NCBI RefSeq assembly: GCF_004187715.1
Contig: NZ_QZWF01000004.1
Span: forward strand, 62,001 to 126,000
Source of the DNA: Streptomyces sp. F001
Lineage (GTDB): Bacteria > Actinomycetota > Actinomycetes > Streptomycetales > Streptomycetaceae
Length of the DNA: 64,000 bases
Direction: 5' to 3'
The notes beneath the pieces are model-generated. The model searched no databases. It was not told the DNA's origin and saw nothing but the letters and a program-made list of their open reading frames with translations. Position numbers and translations under genes: made by a program. Below are positions 34,849-42,412 of the stretch, piece by piece; within the stretch, counting starts at the first letter, position 1, and each line of letters begins with the position of its first letter.

Positions 34849-34920
34849 ATGCTCACGCACTCGACCTTCCTCTTTACCTATGGCAACCGGCCCGCCGGCT
34901 GCCATGGTCGTGCCGCTTGA
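34849..34920 (+). CDS. Leader peptide with Phe/Tyr control codons (attenuator)
   Basis: A 23-codon open frame, MLTHSTFLFTYGNRPAGCHG followed by RAA and TGA. Two Phe codons and one Tyr codon are clustered (TFLFTY, residues 6-11). It sits between a promoter and a terminator hairpin upstream of chorismate mutase, the layout of a Phe/Tyr-responsive attenuation leader. It has no ribosome binding site, consistent with a leaderless start. It is too short to be a normal gene. Confidence 0.7.
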   Translation: MLTHSTFLFTYGNRPAGCHGRAA

Positions 34921-34922
34921 GC

Positions 34923-34998
34923 AACTGACAAGCGACTTCCCAGGCGCCCCGGGCCGACAAGGTCCGGGGCGCCTGGCGTTTTCCGGGGCTTGTCAGTT
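34923..34998 (+). terminator. Attenuator: nested terminator hairpin before chorismate mutase
   Basis: A 13-bp perfect stem, CCAGGCGCCCCGG (34940-34952) with CCGGGGCGCCTGG (34964-34976), is followed by CGTTTT, a strong intrinsic terminator. An outer stem, AACTGACAAGC (34923-34933) with GCTTGTCAGTT (34988-34998), 11 bp perfect, encloses it. The 5' arm of the outer stem begins just after the leader stop codon, so ribosome position could influence which structure forms. Ribosome stalling at Phe/Tyr codons relieving termination is the classical mechanism and is inferred here. Confidence 0.75.
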
Positions 34999-35029
34999 CC
35001 GGGGCCACCTTCCACGAGGAGCCCACGAC

Positions 35030-35317
35030 ATGACTGCCACCACAGCGGAGAAGACCGGCGCGCACACGCCCGAGGCCGCCGACGTGATCACCGGCGCGCG
35101 CGAGCGCATCGACGCACTCGACGACCGGATCATCGGCCTGATCCAGGAACGGATGGCCGTCTCGGCCGTCATCCAGGAGGCCCGGATCACCTCCGGCGGC
35201 CGCCGGGTGAACCTCTCCCGGGAGATGGAGATCCTCGGCCACTACCGGGAGGCGCTCGGCAAGCCCGGTACGACGCTCGCGATGACCCTGCTCGAACTGT
35301 GTCGCGGCCGGATCTGA
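35030..35317 (+). CDS. aroQ: Chorismate mutase (AroQ class, monofunctional)
   Basis: A 95-residue all-helical AroQ-type enzyme converting chorismate to prephenate, the first step towards Phe and Tyr. ITGARERIDALDDRIIGLIQERM carries the helix-1 Arg and Asp residues. VIQEARITSGGRRVNLSREMEIL supplies further active-site Arg/Glu, and LLELCRGRI the last helix. No prephenate dehydratase or secretion signal is fused. ATG 35030 has GAGGAG upstream. Control by the leader-peptide attenuator immediately upstream fits its role. Confidence 0.85.
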   Translation: MTATTAEKTGAHTPEAADVITGARERIDALDDRIIGLIQERMAVSAVIQEARITSGGRRVNLSREMEILGHYREALGKPGTTLAMTLLELCRGRI

Positions 35318-35896
35318 ATCGGCGTTCCGTGTACGCACGTGCGCATGCCTCTCACCCGTACGGCGCGTGACCGCCGCGCGAGACGCTTCGTTGGTCCCGG
35401 TGTCCGTGCCAGCCAGGGGCGGGCCCGAAAGAACCACGCGTGGCTCGCTGGAGCGATGAGACGTACGGATCGTGCCGTGCGTCGTGGGACCTCGCTCCAG
35501 GGAAGTGACCGGACGGCAGGGGACAGCAGGCCGGTCACCAAGAGAACGGTCGGCCCCGGGGACGCCCGGGGCCGACCGGCGGAACTGTCCAAGGCTTCAT
35601 CAAGGCCAGCGGCGCAACCCCCCGGCGTCGCTCCCAGGCACCGGCGCAGCCCTGACGCCGGTGCTGACGAAAAGAAGGGCCCCGCGGCTCCGTCCCGCGG
35701 GGCCCTTCGCGTGTGTGCAGCCGGACCGTCGTGAGTGACTCAGGTCACATAAGAATTATGTGAAGTGCGGGACAACCATTCACAGGCCTCGTGGATCAAA
35801 CCTGCTGAATCAAGGGTCACACCCGCGCCCCACACGCGGAGCCCTCCGCCCACGCGTGCTGCGACGCCGCAGCACACCGGACTTCTTGAGGACTTC
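35318..35896. ncRNA. Structured non-coding region with two strong hairpins and an operator-like inverted repeat
   Basis: 579 bases between aroQ and the LAETG protein gene. CTGGAGCGA and TCGCTCCAG can pair near 35448-35505. A perfect 14-bp stem, CGGTCGGCCCCGGG (35547-35560) with CCCGGGGCCGACCG (35565-35578), and a 13-bp terminator stem, AAGGGCCCCGCGG (35675-35687) with CCGCGGGGCCCTT (35695-35707), follow. The latter would end an RNA from aroQ or a separate transcript. TCACATAAGAATTATGTGA (35745-35763) is a perfect inverted repeat in an AT-rich patch. The open frame at 35339-35734 runs through these hairpins and is Arg/Ala-rich; it is probably not a gene. No known RNA family is recognised. Confidence 0.5.
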
Positions 35897-36937
35897 ATGA
35901 AGCTTCGCCGTGCCTTGGCAGCGGCCGCCGCGACGGCAGCGATAGCCCCGATGGCGCTGCTCGCGGCACCGGCCGCGTACGCGACCGAAGACACGGGTTC
36001 CGCGTCCCCGTCCGTGACCGCGACGGACTCCGCGACCGCCACGCCCACCGAGGAGCCCTCGGCGCCCGCGACCGAGACGGCCACCGCCACGCCGACCGAG
36101 TCCGTGACCGAGACGGCGACCGAGGAGCCGTCGGCGCCCGCGACCGAGACGGCCACCGAATCGGCCACGGCCACGCCGACCGGTTCGGCCTCCGCGTCGG
36201 CGTCCGCCTCCGCCACGCCCAGCCCGAGCGCCTCCACCCCGGAGGAGGAGCCCGACCTCTGCGAGAACGCGGACGACGAGTCCGTCGGCCTCAGCGAGGA
36301 CCTGCGCAGCGGTCTGTCGGGGCTGCCCGAGACCATCGTGGCCGGCAGCGGGTGGACCGGGTTCTCCTTCAACGTCTCCAACAGCGGTGACGAGGAGATC
36401 AAGAACATCAAGCCGCTGATCGGCGTGGCCGCGCTCGGCTGGGACGAGCAGGACTACTCCGGCCAGATCACCGTCCAGGTCTACGACAAGGCCACCGGCT
36501 CCTGGAAGACGCTCGCGGACGCGGCCGGCGAGGGCGCAACCTTCGACGCGTTCTCGCTCGGGGCGGGTCAGTCGACCTCGTACAAGCTGCGGCTGAGCGT
36601 CAGCGGCAAGGTTCCCGACGCCATCGGTCTGACCGGCGGCTTCGCGCAGTACTCGGACGCCGACGGCTGCTGGCTCGCCGACGACCCGAACGGATGGGTG
36701 TACTTCTTCGACATCCTCGCCGCGGGCTCGGACGCCGGTAACCCCGGTGACGCCAAGCCGCAGGGCGGGATGGCCGACCTGGACGACGTGAACTCCGTCG
36801 ACGCCACCGGCAGCCTCGCCGAGACCGGCTCCAGCTCCGCGCTGCCCATGATCGGCCTGGTCGGCGGTGTCGCCGTCGTCGCCGGTGCGGGTGCGGTGTT
36901 CGTCGTGCGGCGCAACAAGGCGGGTGCGCAGGCGTAA
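35897..36937 (+). CDS. Cell-wall surface protein with LAETG sorting signal
   Basis: A 346-residue secreted protein. A signal peptide (to about residue 30, ending AAPAAYA) is followed by a Thr/Ser/Pro/Glu-rich stalk with near-repeats TATPTEEPSAPATETA (about 35-120). A globular beta-rich domain (about 125-290) begins CENADDESVGLSEDL. The C-terminus is a sortase signal: LAETG (near 314), a hydrophobic helix and a basic tail VVRRNKAG. LAxTG is the motif of actinobacterial class E sortases, so the protein is probably linked to peptidoglycan. ATG 35897 has TGAGGA upstream. A 20-bp terminator follows. The function of the globular domain is unknown. Confidence 0.8.
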   Translation: MKLRRALAAAAATAAIAPMALLAAPAAYATEDTGSASPSVTATDSATATPTEEPSAPATETATATPTESVTETATEEPSAPATETATESATATPTGSASASASASATPSPSASTPEEEPDLCENADDESVGLSEDLRSGLSGLPETIVAGSGWTGFSFNVSNSGDEEIKNIKPLIGVAALGWDEQDYSGQITVQVYDKATGSWKTLADAAGEGATFDAFSLGAGQSTSYKLRLSVSGKVPDAIGLTGGFAQYSDADGCWLADDPNGWVYFFDILAAGSDAGNPGDAKPQGGMADLDDVNSVDATGSLAETGSSSALPMIGLVGGVAVVAGAGAVFVVRRNKAGAQA

Positions 36938-36973
36938 GGCGCCTGACGCGGCCCGGTAGGGCTTCACCGCAAG

Positions 36974-37023
36974 ACAGAGAGAGGGACCTGCGCTCGGAGG
37001 GGGGCGCAGGTCCCTCTCTCTGT
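36974..37023. terminator. Very strong bidirectional terminator
   Basis: A perfect 20-bp stem, ACAGAGAGAGGGACCTGCGC (36974-36993) with GCGCAGGTCCCTCTCTCTGT (37004-37023), has a 10-base loop. It separates the convergent LAETG and GMC oxidoreductase genes. Confidence 0.85.
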
Positions 37024-37027
37024 TGCC

Positions 37028-38806
37028 TTACGGCTTGGGCGGCACCGCCGGTATCCCCAGGAACGGCAGCTTCAGCGCGCCGAAGGCCTCCGCCGGGACC
37101 GCCGGGGACTGCGGCTCCACCGGCTTCAGACGTTCGTACGCCGCTTCCTGCGCCGGACGCGGGTCGGCCTCGCCCTTGTTGGGCCAGAACGACATCGCGC
37201 GCTCGGCCTGCGCGGTGATCGTCAGGGACGGATTCACGCCCAGGTTCGCGGAGACCGCCGCCCCGTCGACGACCGAGATGCCGGGGTGGCCGTACAGGCG
37301 GTGGTACGGGTCGATCACGCCGGTCTCGCGGGAGTCGCCGATCGGGCAGCCGCCGAGGAAGTGCGCGGTGAGGGGGGTGCCCATCAGTTCGCCGATGTTG
37401 CTGCCCGGGAACCCGTTGATCTCGGCGGCGATCGCCGACGCGCCCTCCGAAGCGGCCCTGATCTGCTTGGGGTTGGGAGCGCCGTGGCCCTGGCGGGCGG
37501 TCAGCAGGCCCTTGCCGACGCCGTCCGGCTTCAGATACGTCGTCAGGGAGTTGTCCAGCGACTGCATCACCAGGCCGATGATCGTCCGCTCCGACCAGCG
37601 GTGGTTGTTGAGGGAGCGGAGCATCATCAAGGGGTGACGGGCGGCGTTGCGCAGGAAGGCCAGGACGCGGGACGAGCCCTCCGTGTACGGGATCTGGAGG
37701 ATCGCCAGGCCGCCCATCGAGTTGGAGCCCTTGCCGTAGCGGACCGGTTCGATGTGGGTGTTGGCGTCGGGGTGCACCGAGGACGTGATGGCGACGCCAC
37801 GGGTGAAGTCGACCTTCTTCTCGCCGGTGACCTTGCGGTAGCGGCGGTTGGTGGTCTGGGCACCGACCAGGGCCTCGGAGTTGGTGCGGGTCAGCTCCCC
37901 GAGCCGGTCGGAGACGTACGGGAGCCGGCCGGTCGCCTTCATCCGGTGCAGCAGTGTCTGGGTGCCGTAGGTGCCGGCGGCCAGCACGACCTGACGGGCC
38001 CGGAAGGTGCGGCCCTTGGCCTTCTTACGATTGTCCGTGGGGAGGGTGGTGACGGCGTAGCCGCCGCGCGAGTCGTCCGTGACCGACACGACCGTCGTCA
38101 GCGGGTGCACGACCGCGCCCGCCTTCTCGGCGAGGTGGAGGTAGTTCTCGTTGAGGGTGTTCTTGGCACCGTGGCGGCAGCCGGTCATGCACTCGCCGCA
38201 CTCGTTGCAGGCGTTGCGGGCGGGGCCCGCGCCTCCGAAGTAGGGGTCGGGCACCTGCTCGCCGGGGCGGGCCGTGGCCTTTCCGTCGGCGTCCTTGCCG
38301 TCGCCGAAGAACACTCCGACCGGCGCGAGGTGGAAGGTGTCGCCGACACCCATCCGCTGGGCGGCCTCCTTCAGATGGACGTCGGAGGGCGTCATCGTCG
38401 GGTTCAGGCGGACGCCGAGCATGCGTTGCGCCTGGTCGTAGTACGGCGCCAGCTCCTCCTGCCAGTCGGTGATGTGCCGCCACTGCGGGTCCTCGAAGAA
38501 CGGCTTCGGCGGTACGTAGAGGGTGTTGGCGTAGTTGAGGGAGCCGCCGCCCACTCCGGCGCCGGCCAGGACCATGACGTTGCCCAGCAGGTGGATGCGC
38601 TGGATGCCGTACATGCCGAGCTTGGGGGCCCAGAGGTAGTTCTTCAGGTCCCAGGAGTTCTTGGGGAGGGTTTCGCGGGTGAAGCGGCGGCCGGCTTCCA
38701 GGACGCCGACGCGGTAGCCCTTTTCGGTGAGGCGGAGGGCGGTTACGGAACCGCCGAAGCCGGAGCCCACGACGATGACGTCGTAGTCATAGGCATCCTG
38801 TGGCAC
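37028..38806 (-). CDS. GMC-family FAD oxidoreductase (cholesterol-oxidase-like)
   Basis: A 592-residue flavoenzyme. The N-terminal FAD fold has VVGSGFGGS (near 12-20) and an acidic LEAG. The VLAGAGVGGGSLNYANTLY segment (near 77-95) is the GMC second flavin signature. A Cys-rich patch, NACNECGECMTGCRHGAKN (near 198-216), is typical of the cholesterol oxidase ChoD-like subgroup. The C-terminal HFLGGCPIGDS, then GHPGISVVDGAAV and NPSLTITA, complete the active-site and FAD motifs. No signal peptide is evident. The substrate is unproven; sterols or other alcohols are possible. GTG 38806 has AGGGGAG upstream. Confidence 0.85.
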   Translation of the reverse strand: MPQDAYDYDVIVVGSGFGGSVTALRLTEKGYRVGVLEAGRRFTRETLPKNSWDLKNYLWAPKLGMYGIQRIHLLGNVMVLAGAGVGGGSLNYANTLYVPPKPFFEDPQWRHITDWQEELAPYYDQAQRMLGVRLNPTMTPSDVHLKEAAQRMGVGDTFHLAPVGVFFGDGKDADGKATARPGEQVPDPYFGGAGPARNACNECGECMTGCRHGAKNTLNENYLHLAEKAGAVVHPLTTVVSVTDDSRGGYAVTTLPTDNRKKAKGRTFRARQVVLAAGTYGTQTLLHRMKATGRLPYVSDRLGELTRTNSEALVGAQTTNRRYRKVTGEKKVDFTRGVAITSSVHPDANTHIEPVRYGKGSNSMGGLAILQIPYTEGSSRVLAFLRNAARHPLMMLRSLNNHRWSERTIIGLVMQSLDNSLTTYLKPDGVGKGLLTARQGHGAPNPKQIRAASEGASAIAAEINGFPGSNIGELMGTPLTAHFLGGCPIGDSRETGVIDPYHRLYGHPGISVVDGAAVSANLGVNPSLTITAQAERAMSFWPNKGEADPRPAQEAAYERLKPVEPQSPAVPAEAFGALKLPFLGIPAVPPKP

Positions 38807-38906
38807 GTGCGTTCTCCCCTTTGAGTGTGCGGTGCGGGCCGTCTGTGGTTTCTCGCGCCCACGCGGCGGAGCCGCATATTGATACAGCCCCGCGCCCCTA
38901 GGTGGG

Positions 38907-40520
38907 TTACCTGAACCTCAGTGACTTCATCAGCCGCAGGCTTCGGCTCATGAACTGCGCGTACTTCTCGTCGTCCATGCCCAGCGACGGCGCCATCGGA
39001 AGCAGCCGCTGCTGCGCGACCGTCTGGGCCTCCGTGTACTTGAGGATGCCCTCCGAGCCGTGGCGGCGGCCGAGACCGGAGTCCTTCATGCCGCCCATGG
39101 GGGACTGGACGCTGCCGTAGGCGGGGGCGTAGCCCTCGTTGATGTTGACCGTGCCGGTGCGCAGGCGGGCGGCGACGTCCCGGCCGCGTCGGCCGTCCTT
39201 CGTCCAGACCGAGGAATTCAGGCCGTACGGCGTGGAGTTGGCGTGCTCGATCGCCTCGTCGTCCGACGTGAAGCGGTAGAGGGAGACCACCGGGCCGAAG
39301 GTCTCCTCCGTGCAGACGGCCATGGGTGCCTCGACGCCGTCGAGGATGGTCGGCTCGTAGAAGTACGGGCCGATGTCCGGGCGGGCCGTCCCGCCGGCCA
39401 CCACCTTCGCGCCCTTGGCCACCGCCTCCTCGACGTGCCGCTGGACGGTCTCCAGCTGGCGTTCGCCGACCAGGCTGCCCATGTCGGCGCCGTAGGCGAG
39501 GGACCTGCCGAGGCGCATGGCCTTCGTGCGGGCGGCGAAGCGCTCCAGGAAGGCGTCGGCGATCGACTCGTGGACGTACAGCCGCTCGATGGAGATGCAC
39601 AGTTGGCCCGCGGAGGAGAAGCAGGCACGCACCGCGCCCGCGGCCGCCTTCTCGATGTCGGCGTCCTCCAGCACCAGCATGGCGTTCTTGCCGCCGAGCT
39701 CGAGGGAGACGCCGACCAGGCGGGCGGCGGCGCCCTGGGCGACCTCGCGGCCGGTGCGGGTGGAGCCGGTGAAGGAGACGTAGTCGGCGTGCTTGACGAC
39801 CTCGGGGCCGACGACGGGGCCGTCGCCGAGGACGACCTGGAAGACCTCTGCGGGCAGTCCGGCCTCGATGAGGAGGTCGCGCGCCCACAGCGCGGTCAGG
39901 CAGGTCTCCGTGTCGGGCTTCATCACGACCGCGTTGCCCGCGACGAAAGCGGGGAGGGCGTCGCCGACCGACAGCTCCAACGGGTAGTTCCAGGGGGCGA
40001 TCTGGCCGACCACGCCGCGCGGGTGGCGCAGTTCGGTGACGCGCGTGAGGGTGGGCATGGCGCCGGCGTGCCGCTTGGGACGGAGGTAGGCGGGCGCCTT
40101 GCGACCGTAGTGGCGGGCGGCCACGGCGACCGCCTGGACCTCCTCGTGCGCGTGCAGGCGGGCCTTGCCGGTCTCCAGCTGGATCAGGTCGAGAACCTCG
40201 GCCTGGCGCTCCAGGACCAGGTCGTGGAAGCGGAGCAGGACGGCGGCGCGCTGCCGTACCGGCGTCTGCGCCCAGACGGCCTGGGCCACACGGGCCGCGT
40301 CGAACGCCTGCTGGACGTCCTCCGGCGTGGACTCGGGCAGGTCGGCCAGCTTCTCGCCGGTGAACGGCGTGTGGTTGGCGGTCCGTCCGGAACCGGCCAC
40401 GCCTTTGGTGAGCTGGGCGACCAGCTCCGGCGTGACCACGTCGGCGGCGGTACGGGCGCCCTCCGGGGCGGGGGCGAGGGGGTTCGTGCCGGTCTTGGCC
40501 GGGGCCTGCGCGTCCGTCAT
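38907..40520 (-). CDS. gabD2: Succinic semialdehyde dehydrogenase, NADP-type
   Basis: A 537-residue aldehyde dehydrogenase. IAPWNYPLELSVGDALPAF is the NAD(P)-binding and substrate entry segment, VSFTGSTRTGREVA the glycine motif, VSLELGGKN the catalytic Glu (near 272) and SSAGQLCIS the catalytic Cys (near 307). The length and the C-terminal SSVWTKDGRRG pattern fit the GabD2 subgroup, which oxidises succinic semialdehyde to succinate. It lies about 100 bp upstream of the GMC oxidoreductase gene in the same direction. A 16-bp palindrome lies about 75 bases before the ATG at 40520. Confidence 0.85.
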   Translation of the reverse strand: MTDAQAPAKTGTNPLAPAPEGARTAADVVTPELVAQLTKGVAGSGRTANHTPFTGEKLADLPESTPEDVQQAFDAARVAQAVWAQTPVRQRAAVLLRFHDLVLERQAEVLDLIQLETGKARLHAHEEVQAVAVAARHYGRKAPAYLRPKRHAGAMPTLTRVTELRHPRGVVGQIAPWNYPLELSVGDALPAFVAGNAVVMKPDTETCLTALWARDLLIEAGLPAEVFQVVLGDGPVVGPEVVKHADYVSFTGSTRTGREVAQGAAARLVGVSLELGGKNAMLVLEDADIEKAAAGAVRACFSSAGQLCISIERLYVHESIADAFLERFAARTKAMRLGRSLAYGADMGSLVGERQLETVQRHVEEAVAKGAKVVAGGTARPDIGPYFYEPTILDGVEAPMAVCTEETFGPVVSLYRFTSDDEAIEHANSTPYGLNSSVWTKDGRRGRDVAARLRTGTVNINEGYAPAYGSVQSPMGGMKDSGLGRRHGSEGILKYTEAQTVAQQRLLPMAPSLGMDDEKYAQFMSRSLRLMKSLRFR

Positions 40521-40594
40521 GAGGCGCAGGGTATGCCGGAGCGCAGGCTTTGTGTACCCGTCGGTAATCGGGATTCACGGAGTGCTCACACATC

Positions 40595-40610
40595 GCCAGT
40601 GATCACTGGC
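40595..40610. promoter_or_regulatory. 16-bp perfect palindrome upstream of gabD2
   Basis: GCCAGTGATCACTGGC lies 75 bases upstream of the succinic semialdehyde dehydrogenase start, in a 170-bp gap. Its size and symmetry suit a dimeric repressor such as a TetR or GntR protein. It is the only perfect palindrome of this length I noticed in the gap. Confidence 0.55.
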
Positions 40611-40690
40611 AACGAATGCGCTGATCAGGGCGTTGAGCAAGGTCGATCAGCAGTACGTCGGTGACTGCCGATGACTTTCGATCTCGAGCG

Positions 40691-42370
40691 TCAGTTCCCG
40701 CCGATCTCCAGGCGATCGCGGGCTCCCTTGAACACGGCGGTGCCCTTCTTCTCGTCGGCCGTGCCCTTGGGCATGTCGACGCGGAGCTCGTACATACGGC
40801 TGTCGTCGGTGAGGATCATCAGCTCCATGACACGGATCGGGTTCTTCTCCAGACTGAAGGTGGTGTCGGCGAGGACCGCCTCCTGGCCGTGGAAGCTGGT
40901 GCGGGTGTACTGAGTGCGTGCATCGCCGTTGTAGCTGTCCCATCCGGCGTGCGCGTCCTGGGCCTGGCCCATCGGGGAACGGGGTGCCCGGTCCCACTGG
41001 GTGAGGCGGACCGAGATTCCGTCCTTCTCGTAGATGACGATCCTGGGCTGGTAGCTCGCGCCGCCCTGACGGGCGAACTCCTCGTAGTCGCCGGGGACGG
41101 AGAGGACGGCGTCCATGGCCTGCTCGCGGTGCGGGGTCCATGGCTGCTGTGTGGGAGTGGGCGTGGGCGTGGTTTCGGAGACGGTCGGGGCCTGGGTCAG
41201 CGTGGCGGCCTGCTCTCTGGCTCCCTTGCCGTCGACCTCGGTGAAGGACGATATGCCGAACCAGACGCCGCCGACGAGGAGAACGCCGAGCAGGGCGAGG
41301 GGCGGGACGGCGGGGTGGGCGGGGCTTGGGTGGAGGGTTGGGGTGGTTTGTGGTGTGGGGGTGGATTCGGGCTCCGGTTCGGTGTCGGCCTCAGGCCCGG
41401 ATTCGGGTGCCCGGTCCGTTCGGGGTTCATCCGGTGTACCCATGACCCCCAGTCGGACCGTCCCGGCATCGTCCGCGAACCCCTCCAGATCCGCGGCTTC
41501 CTGAGCCTCCGCCACGTCACCGTCGGGCACCTCCGGCCAGCCCTTGGCCACCGCCTCCAGACCCACGGCGACCTCCTCCGCCTCCGGCCGCCGCTCGGGG
41601 TCCTTCACCAGCAGCCGCACGATCAGCGGCCCGAGCGGCCCGGCGTGCTGGGGTTCGGGCGGGTCGGCGGCGAGGATCGCGGCGAGCGTCGACTCCAGGG
41701 TCGTACGGCGGAACGGGGACCAGCCCTCGACGGCGGCGTACAGCAGTACGCCCAGCGACCACAGGTCGGAGGCCGGTCCGGTGCCCCGGCCCGACATCCG
41801 CTCGGGCGCGATGAACTCCAGCGAGCCCACGAACTCGCCGCTCATGGTGAGGGATTCCTCGCCCTGGACGTGGGCGATGCCGAAGTCGGTGAGGACGACG
41901 CGGCCGTGCTGCCCGAGCAGCACGTTGGCGGGCTTGACGTCGCGGTGCACGATGCCGACGGCGTGCGCGGCGCGCAGGGCGCCGAGGACGGCGAGGCCGA
42001 TATGGGCGGACTCGGCGGGCGGGAGCGGGCCGCGCCCGAGGACCTCGTGGAGGGACTCGCCCCGGATCAACTCCATGACGATCCAGGGGATTCCGTCCTC
42101 CTCGACGACGTCGTGGATGGAGACGGCGGACGGATGATCGACGCGCGCGGCGGCCCGGGCCTCACGGTGCAGCCGGTGGGCGGCCCGCCGGTGCCCCTCG
42201 CCCTCCGGGTCACCGGGCAACCGGGGCTGCTTGACGGCGACTTCCCGCTCGACGAGTTCGTCGTAGGCCCGCCATACGGTGCCCATCCCGCCGGAGCCGA
42301 CGCGCTCGATCAGCCGGTAGCGCCCGCCGACCAGCCGCCCGTCGCGCTGGTGTTCACCGCCGTCACTCAT
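40691..42370 (-). CDS. Serine/threonine protein kinase 1 of cluster, PknB-like
   Basis: A 559-residue transmembrane kinase. The kinase domain (about 18-275) has the glycine loop GSGGMG, Lys in EVAVKQP, HRDVKPANVL, DFGIAHV and an APE-like APERM, all intact. A Pro/Glu/Thr-rich juxtamembrane linker leads to one transmembrane helix (about 350-372). An extracytoplasmic domain of about 170 residues (VLSVPGDYEEFAR to the end) resembles those of kinases 2, 4 and 6. The ligand is unknown. It is the last of six co-oriented kinase-family genes. Confidence 0.9.
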   Translation of the reverse strand: MSDGGEHQRDGRLVGGRYRLIERVGSGGMGTVWRAYDELVEREVAVKQPRLPGDPEGEGHRRAAHRLHREARAAARVDHPSAVSIHDVVEEDGIPWIVMELIRGESLHEVLGRGPLPPAESAHIGLAVLGALRAAHAVGIVHRDVKPANVLLGQHGRVVLTDFGIAHVQGEESLTMSGEFVGSLEFIAPERMSGRGTGPASDLWSLGVLLYAAVEGWSPFRRTTLESTLAAILAADPPEPQHAGPLGPLIVRLLVKDPERRPEAEEVAVGLEAVAKGWPEVPDGDVAEAQEAADLEGFADDAGTVRLGVMGTPDEPRTDRAPESGPEADTEPEPESTPTPQTTPTLHPSPAHPAVPPLALLGVLLVGGVWFGISSFTEVDGKGAREQAATLTQAPTVSETTPTPTPTQQPWTPHREQAMDAVLSVPGDYEEFARQGGASYQPRIVIYEKDGISVRLTQWDRAPRSPMGQAQDAHAGWDSYNGDARTQYTRTSFHGQEAVLADTTFSLEKNPIRVMELMILTDDSRMYELRVDMPKGTADEKKGTAVFKGARDRLEIGGN

Positions 42371-42412
42371 GTCCCATGACTACCGTGCGGAACACCTCTT
42401 TGTCGACGCGGG

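Noticed and set aside
35339..35734. 131-codon Arg/Ala-rich open frame between aroQ and the LAETG gene
   Set aside because: It reads through two strong hairpins, has no ribosome binding site and resembles no family.
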